From Phycicoccus sonneratiae (GTDB taxonomy: Bacteria > Actinomycetota > Actinomycetes > Actinomycetales > Dermatophilaceae): 64,000 nucleotides of DNA. Every line of letters starts with the position of its first letter. Position 1 is the stretch's first letter. Positions 41,674 through 49,689 of this stretch are shown here, one piece after another. A program made the position numbers and the translations under genes. The notes under the pieces were generated by a model. That model saw only the letters and a list, made by a program, of their open reading frames with translations, did no database searches and was not told the DNA's origin. The stretch spans positions 1 through 64,000 of the forward strand of contig NZ_JAFDVD010000027.1 of the NCBI RefSeq assembly GCF_016887965.1, written 5' to 3'.

Positions 41674-42336
41674 GTGCTCTCCGGCCTCCTCGAGCAGATC
41701 CTCGGCCAGCCCGCCTGGGTGGTCTACCTCGTCGTCGGGCTCCTCGTGTTCGTCGAGGACGCCCTCTTCGTCGGCTTCGTCGTGCCGGGTGAGACCGCCG
41801 CGATCCTCGGCGGGGTCTCGGCCGTGCTCGGTCACACCTCGCTGACCTGGGTCGCGGTCGTCGTCGTCGCCACCGCGATCATCGGCGACTCGGTCGGCTA
41901 CGAGGTGGGCCGGGTCCTCGGTCCGCGCCTCGTCGAGCTCCGGCCGCTGCGCCGGGCGCGGCCCCGGGTCGAGGCCGCGCAGGCCTTCCTCGTCCGCCGT
42001 GGCGCCGCGTCGGTGTTCCTCGCCCGGTGGACCGCCTTCCTGCGGGCCGTCGTCCCGGCGCTCGCCGGCTCCTCGCGGCTGCCCTACCCGACCTTCCTCG
42101 TGTGGAACGCCATCGGCGGCCTCGCGTGGGGGCTGACCTGCGTCGTCGGCGGCTACCTCGCCGGCCGGTCCTACCAGCGGCTGGAGTCCTGGCTCGGCAC
42201 CGGGGCCCTCGTGGTCGTCGGCGTCGTCGTGGTCGCGGCGGTCGTCCTGCACCTGCGCCGACGTCGGGCCGAGCGGGCGGTCGACGCGGCCGGCACGGCG
42301 GGCGCCGGCGACGTCGAGGCCACCGAGCGCGCCTGA
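41674..42336 (+). CDS. DedA-family membrane protein
   Basis: This 220-residue protein has five or so helices and the DedA signatures FVEDALFVGFVVPGETAAILGG, IGDSVGYEVGR and FLARWTAFLRAVVPALAGSSRLPY. DedA proteins are lipid-carrier/undecaprenyl-phosphate-type flippases or related. GTG at 41674 lies 5 nt after CAGGAT, a likely -10 box, so the message may be leaderless. Confidence 0.92.
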   Translation: MLSGLLEQILGQPAWVVYLVVGLLVFVEDALFVGFVVPGETAAILGGVSAVLGHTSLTWVAVVVVATAIIGDSVGYEVGRVLGPRLVELRPLRRARPRVEAAQAFLVRRGAASVFLARWTAFLRAVVPALAGSSRLPYPTFLVWNAIGGLAWGLTCVVGGYLAGRSYQRLESWLGTGALVVVGVVVVAAVVLHLRRRRAERAVDAAGTAGAGDVEATERA

Positions 42337-42340
42337 GCGC

Positions 42341-42892
42341 TCAGCTGGGGGTGGCCGAGGGGTCGGGGCACATCGGCAGCTGCTGGGTCGGGGCGGCCGC
42401 CGGCTTGAGCGTCTTGAACTTCGTGCCGAGGGCGATGTCGACGGTGGCGTCCTTGCGCTTGTCGGCGACGAGCTTGGTGCCCGAGGGCATGACGCCGGCG
42501 ACGAGCTTGGCGGCGGCGGCGCCGGTGGGGCCGTGCCGCACCTCGGCGACCGCGGGCGTCTTGCGGGTCGTCGGGTCGTTGGCGACCTTGCCGACGACGA
42601 AGCCGCGGTCGGCGACGAGCTTGGCGGTGCTCCCGGCGAGCCCGGTGCGCCCCGTCGCGTTGTAGACGTTGACGGTGACCTCGTCGGCGGTGACCTCGTT
42701 CGGGTCGAACGGGCGGCAGGTGGGCGCCGGCGGGCGCGCGGCCCGGGCCTTGTTGTCGGCCTCGTAGTAGGACAGGCCGTACCAGAACGCGAAGAACAGC
42801 CCGAGGAGGACGACCCCGATGGTCAGCAGCGAGCGCCGGCGGCGCTGGCGCGCGGCGACCGATGCGGGGGACTCCGTCGTGTACTCGCTCAT
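42341..42892 (-). CDS. LytR C-terminal-domain membrane protein
   Basis: This 183-residue protein has a basic start, one membrane helix (about 20-42, LLTIGVVLLGLFFAFWYGL), and an extracytoplasmic LytR_C domain (about 68-160: VTVNVYNATGRTGLAGSTAKLVADRGF). Stand-alone LytR_C proteins in actinobacteria are linked to cell-wall polymer attachment; the exact role is unknown. It follows a VapB-like gene by 8 nt. Confidence 0.85.
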   Translation of the reverse strand: MSEYTTESPASVAARQRRRRSLLTIGVVLLGLFFAFWYGLSYYEADNKARAARPPAPTCRPFDPNEVTADEVTVNVYNATGRTGLAGSTAKLVADRGFVVGKVANDPTTRKTPAVAEVRHGPTGAAAAKLVAGVMPSGTKLVADKRKDATVDIALGTKFKTLKPAAAPTQQLPMCPDPSATPS

Positions 42893-42900
42893 CGCGGGTC

Positions 42901-43191
42901 CTAGAGGCTGAGCACCCGGGCGTGGAGGGTGGGGCGCTGGTGCAGCGCGGCCCGCAGCGCGCGGTGCAGGCCGTCCTCGAGGTAGAGGGTGCCCTCCCAC
43001 TCGACGACGTGCGCGAAGAGGTCGCCGTAGAACGTCGAGTCCTCGGCGAGGAGCTGGTGGAGGTCGAGCTCGCGCTTGGTCGTGACGAGCTCGTCGAGGC
43101 GGACCAGCCGCGGGGGCACACCGGACCACTGCCGCCCCGAGTACCCGTGGTCCGGGTACGGGCGGGAGTCGCCGACGGCCTTGAAGATCAC
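42901..43191 (-). CDS. Conserved VapB-annotated small protein
   Basis: This 96-residue protein has a strongly conserved actinobacterial pattern: MIFKAVGD, YPDHGY, VPPRLVRLDELVTTKRELDL and LYLEDGLHRALRAALHQR. It is often labelled VapB antitoxin, but there is no toxin gene beside it and the label is doubtful. The GTG start lies 6 nt after TAGAGT (43198-43203), so it is probably leaderless. It forms an operon with the LytR_C gene and is divergent from the HerA-like gene. Confidence 0.8.
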   Translation of the reverse strand: MIFKAVGDSRPYPDHGYSGRQWSGVPPRLVRLDELVTTKRELDLHQLLAEDSTFYGDLFAHVVEWEGTLYLEDGLHRALRAALHQRPTLHARVLSL

Positions 43192-43249
43192 GCGTCCACT
43201 CTAGGGCGACCCCGCCGTGGGACCACGGTGCGAAACCCCGGGGGAGCAC

Positions 43250-43255
43250 TACATT
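43250..43255 (+). promoter_or_regulatory. -10 box, leaderless DUF853 gene
   Basis: TACATT is followed by 7 nt and the GTG at 43263. The divergent box for the VapB-like gene is 47 nt away, so two leaderless promoters share this gap. Confidence 0.55.
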
Positions 43256-43262
43256 GGCGCTC

Positions 43263-44903
43263 GTGAGCGACAGCAGCCTCATCGACGAGATCCGCGCCGG
43301 CTACGGGTTCGAGGGCCCGGCCCTCGAGTTCGGGGCGGCGGTGGTCGACGGCACCGCGCACCCCGACGCGCCGGTCCGGATCCCCCTGGCCGCGATGAAC
43401 CGGCACGGCCTCGTCGCCGGCGCCACGGGCACGGGCAAGACCAAGACCCTCCAGCTGATGGCCGAGCAGCTCCTCGCGCAGGGCGTGCCGGTCTTCCTCG
43501 CCGACATCAAGGGCGACCTCTCGGGGATGGCCAGCCCGGGCGAGCCCAACGACAAGGTCACCGCGCGCTCGCAGGATGTCGGGATGGCCTGGGAGTCCAC
43601 CGCGTACCCCGTCGAGTTCTACTCGCTCGGCGGCCAGGGCAAGGGCATCCCCATCCGGGCCACGGTGTCGACCTTCGGGCCCACGCTGCTCTCGAAGGTG
43701 CTGGGGCTCAACGCGACCCAGGAGTCGAGCCTCGGGCTGGTCTTCCACTACGCGGATGCGCGGGGCTTGTGGCTCGACACCGTCGCCGACCTGCGGGCGG
43801 TCGTGCAGCACCTGACGTCCGACGAGGGCAAGGAGGACCTCAAGGAGCTCGGCGGGCTCTCGTCGGCGACGGCGGGCGTCATCCTCCGCGAGCTGATCAC
43901 CTTCTCCGACCAGGGTGCCGACGCGTTCTTCGGCCTGCCCGAGTTCGACACCGCCGCCCTGCTGCGCACAGCGCCGGACGGCCGTGGGCTGGCTTCGATG
44001 CTCGAGCTGCCGGCCGTCCAGGACCGCCCGCAGCTGTTCTCGACCTTCCTCATGTGGCTGCTCGCCGACCTCTTCCACGACCTCCCGGAGGTCGGCGACC
44101 TCGACAAGCCGAAGCTCGTCTTCTTCTTCGACGAGGCGCACCTGCTGTTCAACGACGCGAGCAAGGACTTCCTCGACGCGATCCAGCAGACCGTGCGGCT
44201 CATCCGGTCCAAGGGCGTCGGCGTCTTCTTCGTCACCCAGTCGCCGAAGGACGTGCCCGCCGACGTGCTGGCCCAGCTCGGCAACCGCGTGCAGCACGCG
44301 CTGCGGGCCTTCACGCCCGACGACGCCGCAGCGCTCAAGGCCGCCGTCAAGACGTACCCGAAGACCGCCTACGACCTCGAGGAGCTGCTCACCCAGCTCG
44401 GCACCGGGGAGGCGGTCGTCACCGTCCTGTCCGAGAAGGGGGCGCCGACCCCGGTGGCGTGGACCCGGATGCGGGCGCCGCAGTCGCTCATGGCGCCCTC
44501 GCCCGACGCGCTCATCGACTCCACGGTGGCGGCCTCGCCCCTGTCGGCCCAGTACGCGACCGCCGTCGAGCGCGAGTCGGCGGCGGAGATGCTCGGCAAG
44601 GCCACGCAGGAGCGGGCTGCGGCCGATGCGGCCGCCACGGCGGCGGCGGAGCAGGCCAAGGTCGACGCCGCCGCCGCGAAGGAGGCCGAGAAGGCCCGGG
44701 CCGCCGCGGAGAAGGCCGCGGAGAAGGAGCGGCTCGCCGCCGAGAAGGCCCGCGCGGCCGAGGAGCGCCGGAAGGCCGCCGAGCCCGGGATGGTCGAGCA
44801 GGTCGTCAAGTCCTCGGCGTTCCGGTCGATGCTGCGCTCGGCCGGCACCGCGCTCGGGCGCGAGATCACCCGCTCGGTGTTCGGCACCAGCCGCAAGCGC
44901 TGA
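43263..44903 (+). CDS. HerA-like ATPase (DUF853)
   Basis: This 546-residue P-loop ATPase has Walker A GATGTGKT (53-60), FLADIKGDLSGM, Walker B KLVFFFDEAHLLF, and the VTQSPKDVPADVLAQLGNRVQHALRAF arginine-finger region. It matches DUF853 (YjgR-like). Residues about 450-515 form an Ala/Lys/Glu-rich coiled coil. These proteins are hexameric motors of unknown substrate. The start follows a -10 box by 7 nt. Two REP-like repeats follow its stop. Confidence 0.93.
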   Translation: MSDSSLIDEIRAGYGFEGPALEFGAAVVDGTAHPDAPVRIPLAAMNRHGLVAGATGTGKTKTLQLMAEQLLAQGVPVFLADIKGDLSGMASPGEPNDKVTARSQDVGMAWESTAYPVEFYSLGGQGKGIPIRATVSTFGPTLLSKVLGLNATQESSLGLVFHYADARGLWLDTVADLRAVVQHLTSDEGKEDLKELGGLSSATAGVILRELITFSDQGADAFFGLPEFDTAALLRTAPDGRGLASMLELPAVQDRPQLFSTFLMWLLADLFHDLPEVGDLDKPKLVFFFDEAHLLFNDASKDFLDAIQQTVRLIRSKGVGVFFVTQSPKDVPADVLAQLGNRVQHALRAFTPDDAAALKAAVKTYPKTAYDLEELLTQLGTGEAVVTVLSEKGAPTPVAWTRMRAPQSLMAPSPDALIDSTVAASPLSAQYATAVERESAAEMLGKATQERAAADAAATAAAEQAKVDAAAAKEAEKARAAAEKAAEKERLAAEKARAAEERRKAAEPGMVEQVVKSSAFRSMLRSAGTALGREITRSVFGTSRKR

Positions 44904-44920
44904 CCTGCGGGTCCGTCCGG

Positions 44921-44964
44921 TCGAGGTGAAGGGCGACCCGATCCCGGTCCGGGTTTCACCTCGA
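44921..44964 (-). repeat. REP-like element A4
   Basis: This 44 nt unit has the same TCGAGGTGAA/TTCACCTCGA arms; its inner part is the reverse complement of A1-A3, so it is in inverted orientation. It lies 17 nt after the HerA-like stop. Confidence 0.88.
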
Positions 44965-44984
44965 CCCGGGACGGAGTCGGCCGG

Positions 44985-45027
44985 TCGAGGTGAAGGGCGA
45001 CCCGATGGCGGTCGGGTTTCACCTCGA
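44985..45027 (-). repeat. REP-like element A5
   Basis: This fifth copy (43 nt) has the same orientation as A4 and follows it by 20 nt, the same spacer length as between A1 and A2. It ends 28 nt before the barstar-like stop codon. Confidence 0.88.
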
Positions 45028-45055
45028 CCAGGCGCGGAGGGGTCGGCGGCGGACG

Positions 45056-45406
45056 TCAGCGGTCGACGACGGTGACCCGTAGCCGCGGCTTCTCGTCCTC
45101 GGCGTCCCCGAGGATGCGCCGGACCATCTCGTACACCTCCGGGTGCGCCTCGCGCAGCGCGGTGACGCCGTCCCAGACGAGGTGCACCGGCGCCCCACCG
45201 GCCGCGTCGTGCACGTGCTGGAGGAGGCAGTCGAAGAGGGCGTCGTAGTTGAGGCCGTACCAGTCCGGGAAGTGCAGCGCCTCGCCGAACCGCGCGAGGG
45301 TCTCGGCCTTGTCGACGCCGGCGGGGACGACGTGGACCGCGCCCTGCCCGCGCAGGCGGCGGACGAGCGCGCCGAGGTCGGTGGCGGGGCCGAGCACGGT
45401 GCTCAC
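45056..45406 (-). CDS. Barstar-family RNase inhibitor
   Basis: This 116-residue protein carries the barstar motif FPDWYGLNYDALFDCLLQH after a helix with DKAETLARFGEAL, and ends with RLRVTVVDR. Barstar binds and blocks barnase inside the producing cell. GTG overlaps the TGA of the adjacent RNase gene, so enzyme and inhibitor are made together. It is the immunity half of the pair. Confidence 0.92.
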   Translation of the reverse strand: MSTVLGPATDLGALVRRLRGQGAVHVVPAGVDKAETLARFGEALHFPDWYGLNYDALFDCLLQHVHDAAGGAPVHLVWDGVTALREAHPEVYEMVRRILGDAEDEKPRLRVTVVDR

Positions 45407-45858
45407 GGGTCCTCCTCGATGACGCCGAAGCTCGCGTAGTGGTCGGGCGACCAGTAGGCCAGACCGTCGCGGCCGGTGACGATGCGTCGGGCCCCGCGGT
45501 CGGTCTCACCGGGGGTCGGCACCGTGTACTCGTGGTACCAGCCACGGGCCTGCGCGGGCAGCAGGCGTTCGCGGTTCTGGAAGACGGCCCCGTCGCGGTC
45601 GGACGGGAACGGGCCGCCGGCGTCGATGAGGGCGAGGGTGTCGCGGGCCTCGGGCGGCAGGTCGGCGACCCGCACGACCGGCAACCCGGACGCCGGGTCG
45701 ACCGAGGCGGCGGCCGTTGACGGCACCGTCGGTCGCGCCGTGGCCTGCCCGACGTCGTCGGTCGTCCGCCCGAGCCACCAGACGGCAGCGAGGACGACGG
45801 CCGCGACGGCGAGCAGCGCGACAGCGGCGGACCGGGACGGGTTGCGCGACAACGGCAT
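45403..45858 (-). CDS. Secreted/anchored barnase-type ribonuclease
   Basis: This 151-residue protein has an N-terminal hydrophobic helix (AAVALLAVAAVVLAAVWWL) with no clear cleavage site, then a microbial guanyl-specific RNase domain. Catalytic residues of the barnase type are visible: Glu110 (YHEY), the RGARRI arginines 121-125 and His140 (DHYASF). FQNRERLLP is also typical. It is paired with barstar downstream. Possible roles are nucleic-acid scavenging or contact-independent antagonism. Confidence 0.9.
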   Translation of the reverse strand: MPLSRNPSRSAAVALLAVAAVVLAAVWWLGRTTDDVGQATARPTVPSTAAASVDPASGLPVVRVADLPPEARDTLALIDAGGPFPSDRDGAVFQNRERLLPAQARGWYHEYTVPTPGETDRGARRIVTGRDGLAYWSPDHYASFGVIEEDP

Positions 45859-45863
45859 CCGGC

Positions 45864-46256
45864 TCAGAGGCTGAGGACCGCGCGCGCGTAGGCGCACTCG
45901 ATGTCGGCGTCGGTGACGCTCTGCACGTACCCGGGCCGGACGGCGTAGGTGGCCTCCCAGCCGGCGTCCGTGCGCCGCACCGTCTCGAGCCGGTCGCCGA
46001 GCAGCTCGCGGAGCTGGTCCTCGCGGGGCAGCCAGAGCGCCTGGTCGAGGGTCACCGAGTCGAGGGCCCACTCGGTGGTGCCGTTGAACCCGAGGAGGGA
46101 CTGGTCGCGGAAGGTCTGCACCTCGACGGTGAGGTCGGAGATCCAGAACACCTGGCCGGTGAGCAGCTGGGCGTCGATGACGAAGCGGTCGCCCGCCGCC
46201 GGCTCCCAGAGCACGCCGGAGTCGACGAGGGCCCTGGCCAGCTCGACGGAGATCAC
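45864..46256 (-). CDS. Conserved actinobacterial protein (often mislabelled CpaE)
   Basis: This 130-residue protein begins VISVELARALVDSGVLWEPAAGDRFVI and has FNGTTEWALDSVTLDQALWLPREDQLRELLG, a conserved pattern in actinobacteria that databases sometimes call pilus assembly protein CpaE without basis: there is no ATPase motif. The function is unknown. It lies 5 nt upstream of the RNase gene, so it probably shares its transcript. Confidence 0.75.
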   Translation of the reverse strand: MISVELARALVDSGVLWEPAAGDRFVIDAQLLTGQVFWISDLTVEVQTFRDQSLLGFNGTTEWALDSVTLDQALWLPREDQLRELLGDRLETVRRTDAGWEATYAVRPGYVQSVTDADIECAYARAVLSL

Positions 46257-46266
46257 GGGTCCATCC

Positions 46267-47190
46267 TCACCCGAGGACGGCCGTCAGCGCGACGACGAGG
46301 GGCACGCAGCCGACGGTCGTCACGAGGATGGTGTCGCGCGCGAGCGTCGTCGAGCGCTGGTAGCGCGTCGCGTGGACGAAGATGTTCTGCGCCGTCGGCA
46401 GCGCCGAGCAGACGACGACGGCGAGCAGCGGGTGGCCGTCGAGCCCGAGCATCAGGTGCGCCACCGCCCAGACGACGAGCGGCTGCACCCCGAGCTTGAG
46501 TGCCGACGCGAGCCCCACCTCGCCGAGCGGCACGCCGCCCCCGAAGCCCGGACCCAGCCGCAGCGCCACCCCGTACGCGAGCAGCATCGCCGGGACGGCC
46601 ATCGCCCCGACGAGCTCGACGGGCGACCGGACCAGCTCGGGCAGCCGCCACCCCGTCACGGACAGCACCACCCCGACGAGCGTGCCGATGGTCAGCGGGT
46701 TGGTCAGCGGCCGGCGCAGCAGCTGCCCGACCGACGGCCGCCGCCCGCGCACGTCGGCGTCGAGCAGGGCGAGGGCAAGCGGCTGGAGGACGAGGAGCTG
46801 GAGCAGCAGGGTCGGTGCGACGAAGGCCGCGTCGCCGAGCATGTACGCCGCGACCGGGAGGCCGAGGTTGCCGGCGTTGACGTACGAGCTCGCCAGCGCC
46901 CCGACGACCAGCTCGCCGACGTTGCGGCGCCACCGCCGGCGGGCGACGCCCACATACACGGCCGCTGCCACCGCCACCCCCGCGGCGGTCGCGACGAGGT
47001 TGCGGGACAGCACGTCGTGGACGTCGGTCCGGGCCAGGGTCGTGACGAGCAGTGCCGGCGAGGCGACGAAGAACGCGACCTTGCTGAGGACCACCTGGGC
47101 CTCGAGCCCGACGACCCCGAGGTGCGCCACGAGGGCGCCGAGGCCGATGACGGCCGCGATCGTCACGAACCCCAGGAGGACGCCCTGCAC
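46267..47190 (-). CDS. AEC-family transporter
   Basis: This 307-residue membrane protein has about ten helices, fitting the auxin efflux carrier family: VQGVLLGFVTIAAVIGLGALV at the N-terminus, SYVNAGNLGLPVAAYMLGD and SALPTAQNIFVHATRY, a family signature. The GTG at 47190 places the first helix at the N-terminus; GTG at 47205 is an alternative. It probably exports small carboxylates or amino acids. It is 10 nt upstream of the preceding small gene. Confidence 0.88.
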   Translation of the reverse strand: MQGVLLGFVTIAAVIGLGALVAHLGVVGLEAQVVLSKVAFFVASPALLVTTLARTDVHDVLSRNLVATAAGVAVAAAVYVGVARRRWRRNVGELVVGALASSYVNAGNLGLPVAAYMLGDAAFVAPTLLLQLLVLQPLALALLDADVRGRRPSVGQLLRRPLTNPLTIGTLVGVVLSVTGWRLPELVRSPVELVGAMAVPAMLLAYGVALRLGPGFGGGVPLGEVGLASALKLGVQPLVVWAVAHLMLGLDGHPLLAVVVCSALPTAQNIFVHATRYQRSTTLARDTILVTTVGCVPLVVALTAVLG

Positions 47191-47243
47191 CCGGCCATGC
47201 TGCACCCCGACGGCGCTGTGCCGCAGCGGGGTCCGTCAGCCGG

Positions 47244-49151
47244 TCAGCCCTCGGGCCGCAGCACCGACGCGAGCCGGTCGAGCACCGACACGTCCTCGAT
47301 GGTGCCGGGGACCACCGGCGTCTTCCCGTCGGCGAGCTCGCGCATCGTCTTGCGCAGGATCTTCCCCGAGCGCGTCTTCGGCAGGCCGCCGACGATGTCG
47401 ACCTGCTTGAGGCTGGCCACCGCGCCGACCTCGTCGCGCACCCGCTGGACGAGCTCGCGGCGGATCCGCTCGCCGTCGGCCTCGGCGTCGACCCCACCCT
47501 TGAGCACGACGAGCCCCCGCGGCACCTGGCCCTTGAAGTCGTCCGTGACCCCGATGACGGCGCACTCGGCGACCGCCGGGTGGCCGGCGAGCGCCGCCTC
47601 GATCGAACCGGTCGACAGCCGGTGCCCGGCGACGTTGAGCACGTCGTCGGTGCGGCCCATGACGTAGACGTAGCCGTCCTCGTCGATCATCCCGCCGTCG
47701 CCGGTGAGGTAGTAGCCGTCGTAGACCGACAGGTAGCTCGCGACGTACCGCTCGTCGTCCTGCCACAGCGTCGGCAGGGTGCCGGGGGGCAGGGGCAACC
47801 GGATGGCGATGGCGCCCTCGGTGCCGGGCGGCACCTGGTGCGCGGACTCGTCGAGGACCTGCACGTCGTACCCCGGCACCGGCACCGACGGCGAGCCCGC
47901 CTTGATCGGCATCGGGTCCAGGCCGCGGAGGTTGGCCGCGATGGGCCACCCGGTCTCGGTCTGCCACCAGTTGTCGACGACCGGCACGCCGAGCACCGAC
48001 GTGGCCCACTCGTAGGTGTCGGGGTCGAGGCGCTCGCCGGCGAGGAAGACGGTCTCCAGGCAGGACAGGTCGTACCCCTTCATCAGCTCGCCGGCGGAGT
48101 CCTCGCGCTTGATGGCGCGGTAGGCCGTGGGAGCGGTGAACATCGCCTTGCACCGGTACTGCGAGACGACTCGCCAGAACGCGCTGGCGTCGGGAGTGCC
48201 GACCGGCTTCCCCTCGTAGAGAACGGTGGTCGCACCGGTGAGCAGCGGGGCGTAGACGATGTACGAGTGGCCGACGACCCATCCGACGTCCGAGGCCGTG
48301 AACCACACGTCGCCCGGCCCGATGTCGTAGACGTTCTCCATCGACCAGCGCAATGCCACGGCGTGGCCGCCGTTGTCGCGGACGATGCCCTTGGGCCGGC
48401 CGGTCGTGCCGGACGTGTAGAGCACGTAGAGCGGGTCGGTGGCCTCGACGGGGACGCAGTCGGCCGGCTCGGCGTCCGCGTCGACCTCGTCCCAGGTCAT
48501 CTCCTCCCACTCGGTGTCGCGGACGCCGACCTCGGCCGGGGCCTGCGGGCGCTGGAGGACGATGACCGACTCGGGCTTGTGGCTGCTGCGGTCGAGGGCG
48601 CCGTCGAGCATCGGCTTGTACTCGACGACCCGGCTCGGCTCGATGCCGCAGGACGCCGAGACGATGACCTTGGGCTCGGCGTCCTCGATGCGGGCCGCGA
48701 GCTCGGCGGGCGCGAAGCCGCCGAAGACGACCGAGTGCACGGCGCCGATGCGGGCGCAGGCGAGCATCGCGACGACCGCCTCCGGGACCATCGGCATGTA
48801 GACGACGACGCGGTCGCCCTTCTCGACACCGAGGGAGGCGAGCGCGCCGGCGAACCGCGCCACCCGCTCGAGCAGCTCGCCGTAGGTGAAGGTCGCCGTC
48901 GTGCCGGTGACGGGGGAGTCGTAGTGCAGGGCGGGCTGGTCGCCGCGGCCGTCGCGCACGTGCCGGTCGAGGGCGTTGAAGCAGGTGTTGAGCACGCCGC
49001 CGCGGAACCACCGGTAGAACGGCGGGTTCGAGTCGTCGAGGACGGTCGTGGGCTCGGTGACCCACTCGATGCCGGAGGCCGCCGCGCCCCAGAACGCGGT
49101 GGGGTCGGTGATCGACTGCTTGTGGGCCGCTGCGTGGGCGCCGGTGCTCAT
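47244..49151 (-). CDS. Acetyl/propionyl-CoA synthetase (PrpE-like)
   Basis: This 635-residue AMP-forming acyl-CoA synthetase has the AMP-binding loop YTSGTTGRPKG, the DVGWVVGHSY and WWQTETGWPI segments, YYLTGDGGMIDEDGYVYVMGRTDDVLNVAGHR and the catalytic Lys region KTRSGKILRK. The N-terminus (PTAFWGAAASGIEW, DSNPPFYRWFRGG) is nearer to PrpE (propionate) than to Acs. It is probably leaderless (GACGAT 6 nt before the ATG). Confidence 0.9.
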   Translation of the reverse strand: MSTGAHAAAHKQSITDPTAFWGAAASGIEWVTEPTTVLDDSNPPFYRWFRGGVLNTCFNALDRHVRDGRGDQPALHYDSPVTGTTATFTYGELLERVARFAGALASLGVEKGDRVVVYMPMVPEAVVAMLACARIGAVHSVVFGGFAPAELAARIEDAEPKVIVSASCGIEPSRVVEYKPMLDGALDRSSHKPESVIVLQRPQAPAEVGVRDTEWEEMTWDEVDADAEPADCVPVEATDPLYVLYTSGTTGRPKGIVRDNGGHAVALRWSMENVYDIGPGDVWFTASDVGWVVGHSYIVYAPLLTGATTVLYEGKPVGTPDASAFWRVVSQYRCKAMFTAPTAYRAIKREDSAGELMKGYDLSCLETVFLAGERLDPDTYEWATSVLGVPVVDNWWQTETGWPIAANLRGLDPMPIKAGSPSVPVPGYDVQVLDESAHQVPPGTEGAIAIRLPLPPGTLPTLWQDDERYVASYLSVYDGYYLTGDGGMIDEDGYVYVMGRTDDVLNVAGHRLSTGSIEAALAGHPAVAECAVIGVTDDFKGQVPRGLVVLKGGVDAEADGERIRRELVQRVRDEVGAVASLKQVDIVGGLPKTRSGKILRKTMRELADGKTPVVPGTIEDVSVLDRLASVLRPEG

Positions 49152-49262
49152 GGAGCCATCGTCGCGTCGCGGCGCGCGGGCCGTCCACGGGTCGTGACCG
49201 AGGTCTCCGTGGACGGCCGCTCGCGTGCGCCGAGCGGGTGCACCTGCCGCTCGGCCGGTGCC

Positions 49263-49634
49263 TCAGCCCCAGTTCGCGGCCTGCGTGAGGCAGAACGGAT
49301 GGCCGCTGGGGTCGAGGAGGACCCGCCAGGTCTCGCCCGGCTGCTCGTGGGGCAGCGTGCCGCCGAGCCCGACGACCTCCTGCGCCGCGGCGTCGAGGTC
49401 GTCGACCGCGAGGTCGAGGTGGAACTGCTTGCTGCCGTTCTCGTTCGGCCAGCCCGGCGCCTCGTACCCCTCGACGAGCCCGAACCCGAGGGCGAGGCCG
49501 TCCGGGCTCGTGAGCATCCCGTACTCGTCCTGCTCGTGCGCGACGTCCCAGCCGAGCACGGCGTGCCAGAAGGCGATGTCGCGGCGCACGTCGGAGCTGT
49601 CGAGCGTGACCATCTTGAGGGCGGCGGTGGCCAT
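49263..49634 (-). CDS. VOC-family protein
   Basis: This 123-residue glyoxalase/bleomycin-resistance-fold protein has MVTLDSSDVRRDIAFWHAVLGW, FHLDLAVDDLDAAAQEVVGLGG and LLDPSGHPFCL at the C-terminus. The Asp-Pro-x-Gly-His-Pro-Phe-Cys end is common in bacterial VOC proteins of unknown activity. AGAGGA precedes the ATG. It is divergent from an AraC-type gene with 55 bp between. Confidence 0.85.
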   Translation of the reverse strand: MATAALKMVTLDSSDVRRDIAFWHAVLGWDVAHEQDEYGMLTSPDGLALGFGLVEGYEAPGWPNENGSKQFHLDLAVDDLDAAAQEVVGLGGTLPHEQPGETWRVLLDPSGHPFCLTQAANWG

Positions 49635-49677
49635 GGGGTTCCTCTCGTCGGGGTCGGTCGGTGTCGCCCATCCTCCC

Positions 49678-49683
49678 TAGGCT
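49678..49683 (+). promoter_or_regulatory. -10 box, leaderless AraC-type gene
   Basis: TAGGCT is followed by 6 nt and the GTG at 49690; no Shine-Dalgarno is seen. It lies in the short gap shared with the VOC gene. Confidence 0.5.
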
Positions 49684-49689
49684 GGCGGC

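Noticed and set aside
39934-42252. Minus-strand open frame antisense to the PAS kinase and DedA genes
   Set aside because: It has shadow composition, no motif, and both opposite-strand genes are clear.
42901-43191. VapB antitoxin of a toxin-antitoxin pair
   Set aside because: No PIN-domain or other toxin gene is adjacent, and the protein lacks a clear DNA-binding motif; the name is probably inherited by annotation.
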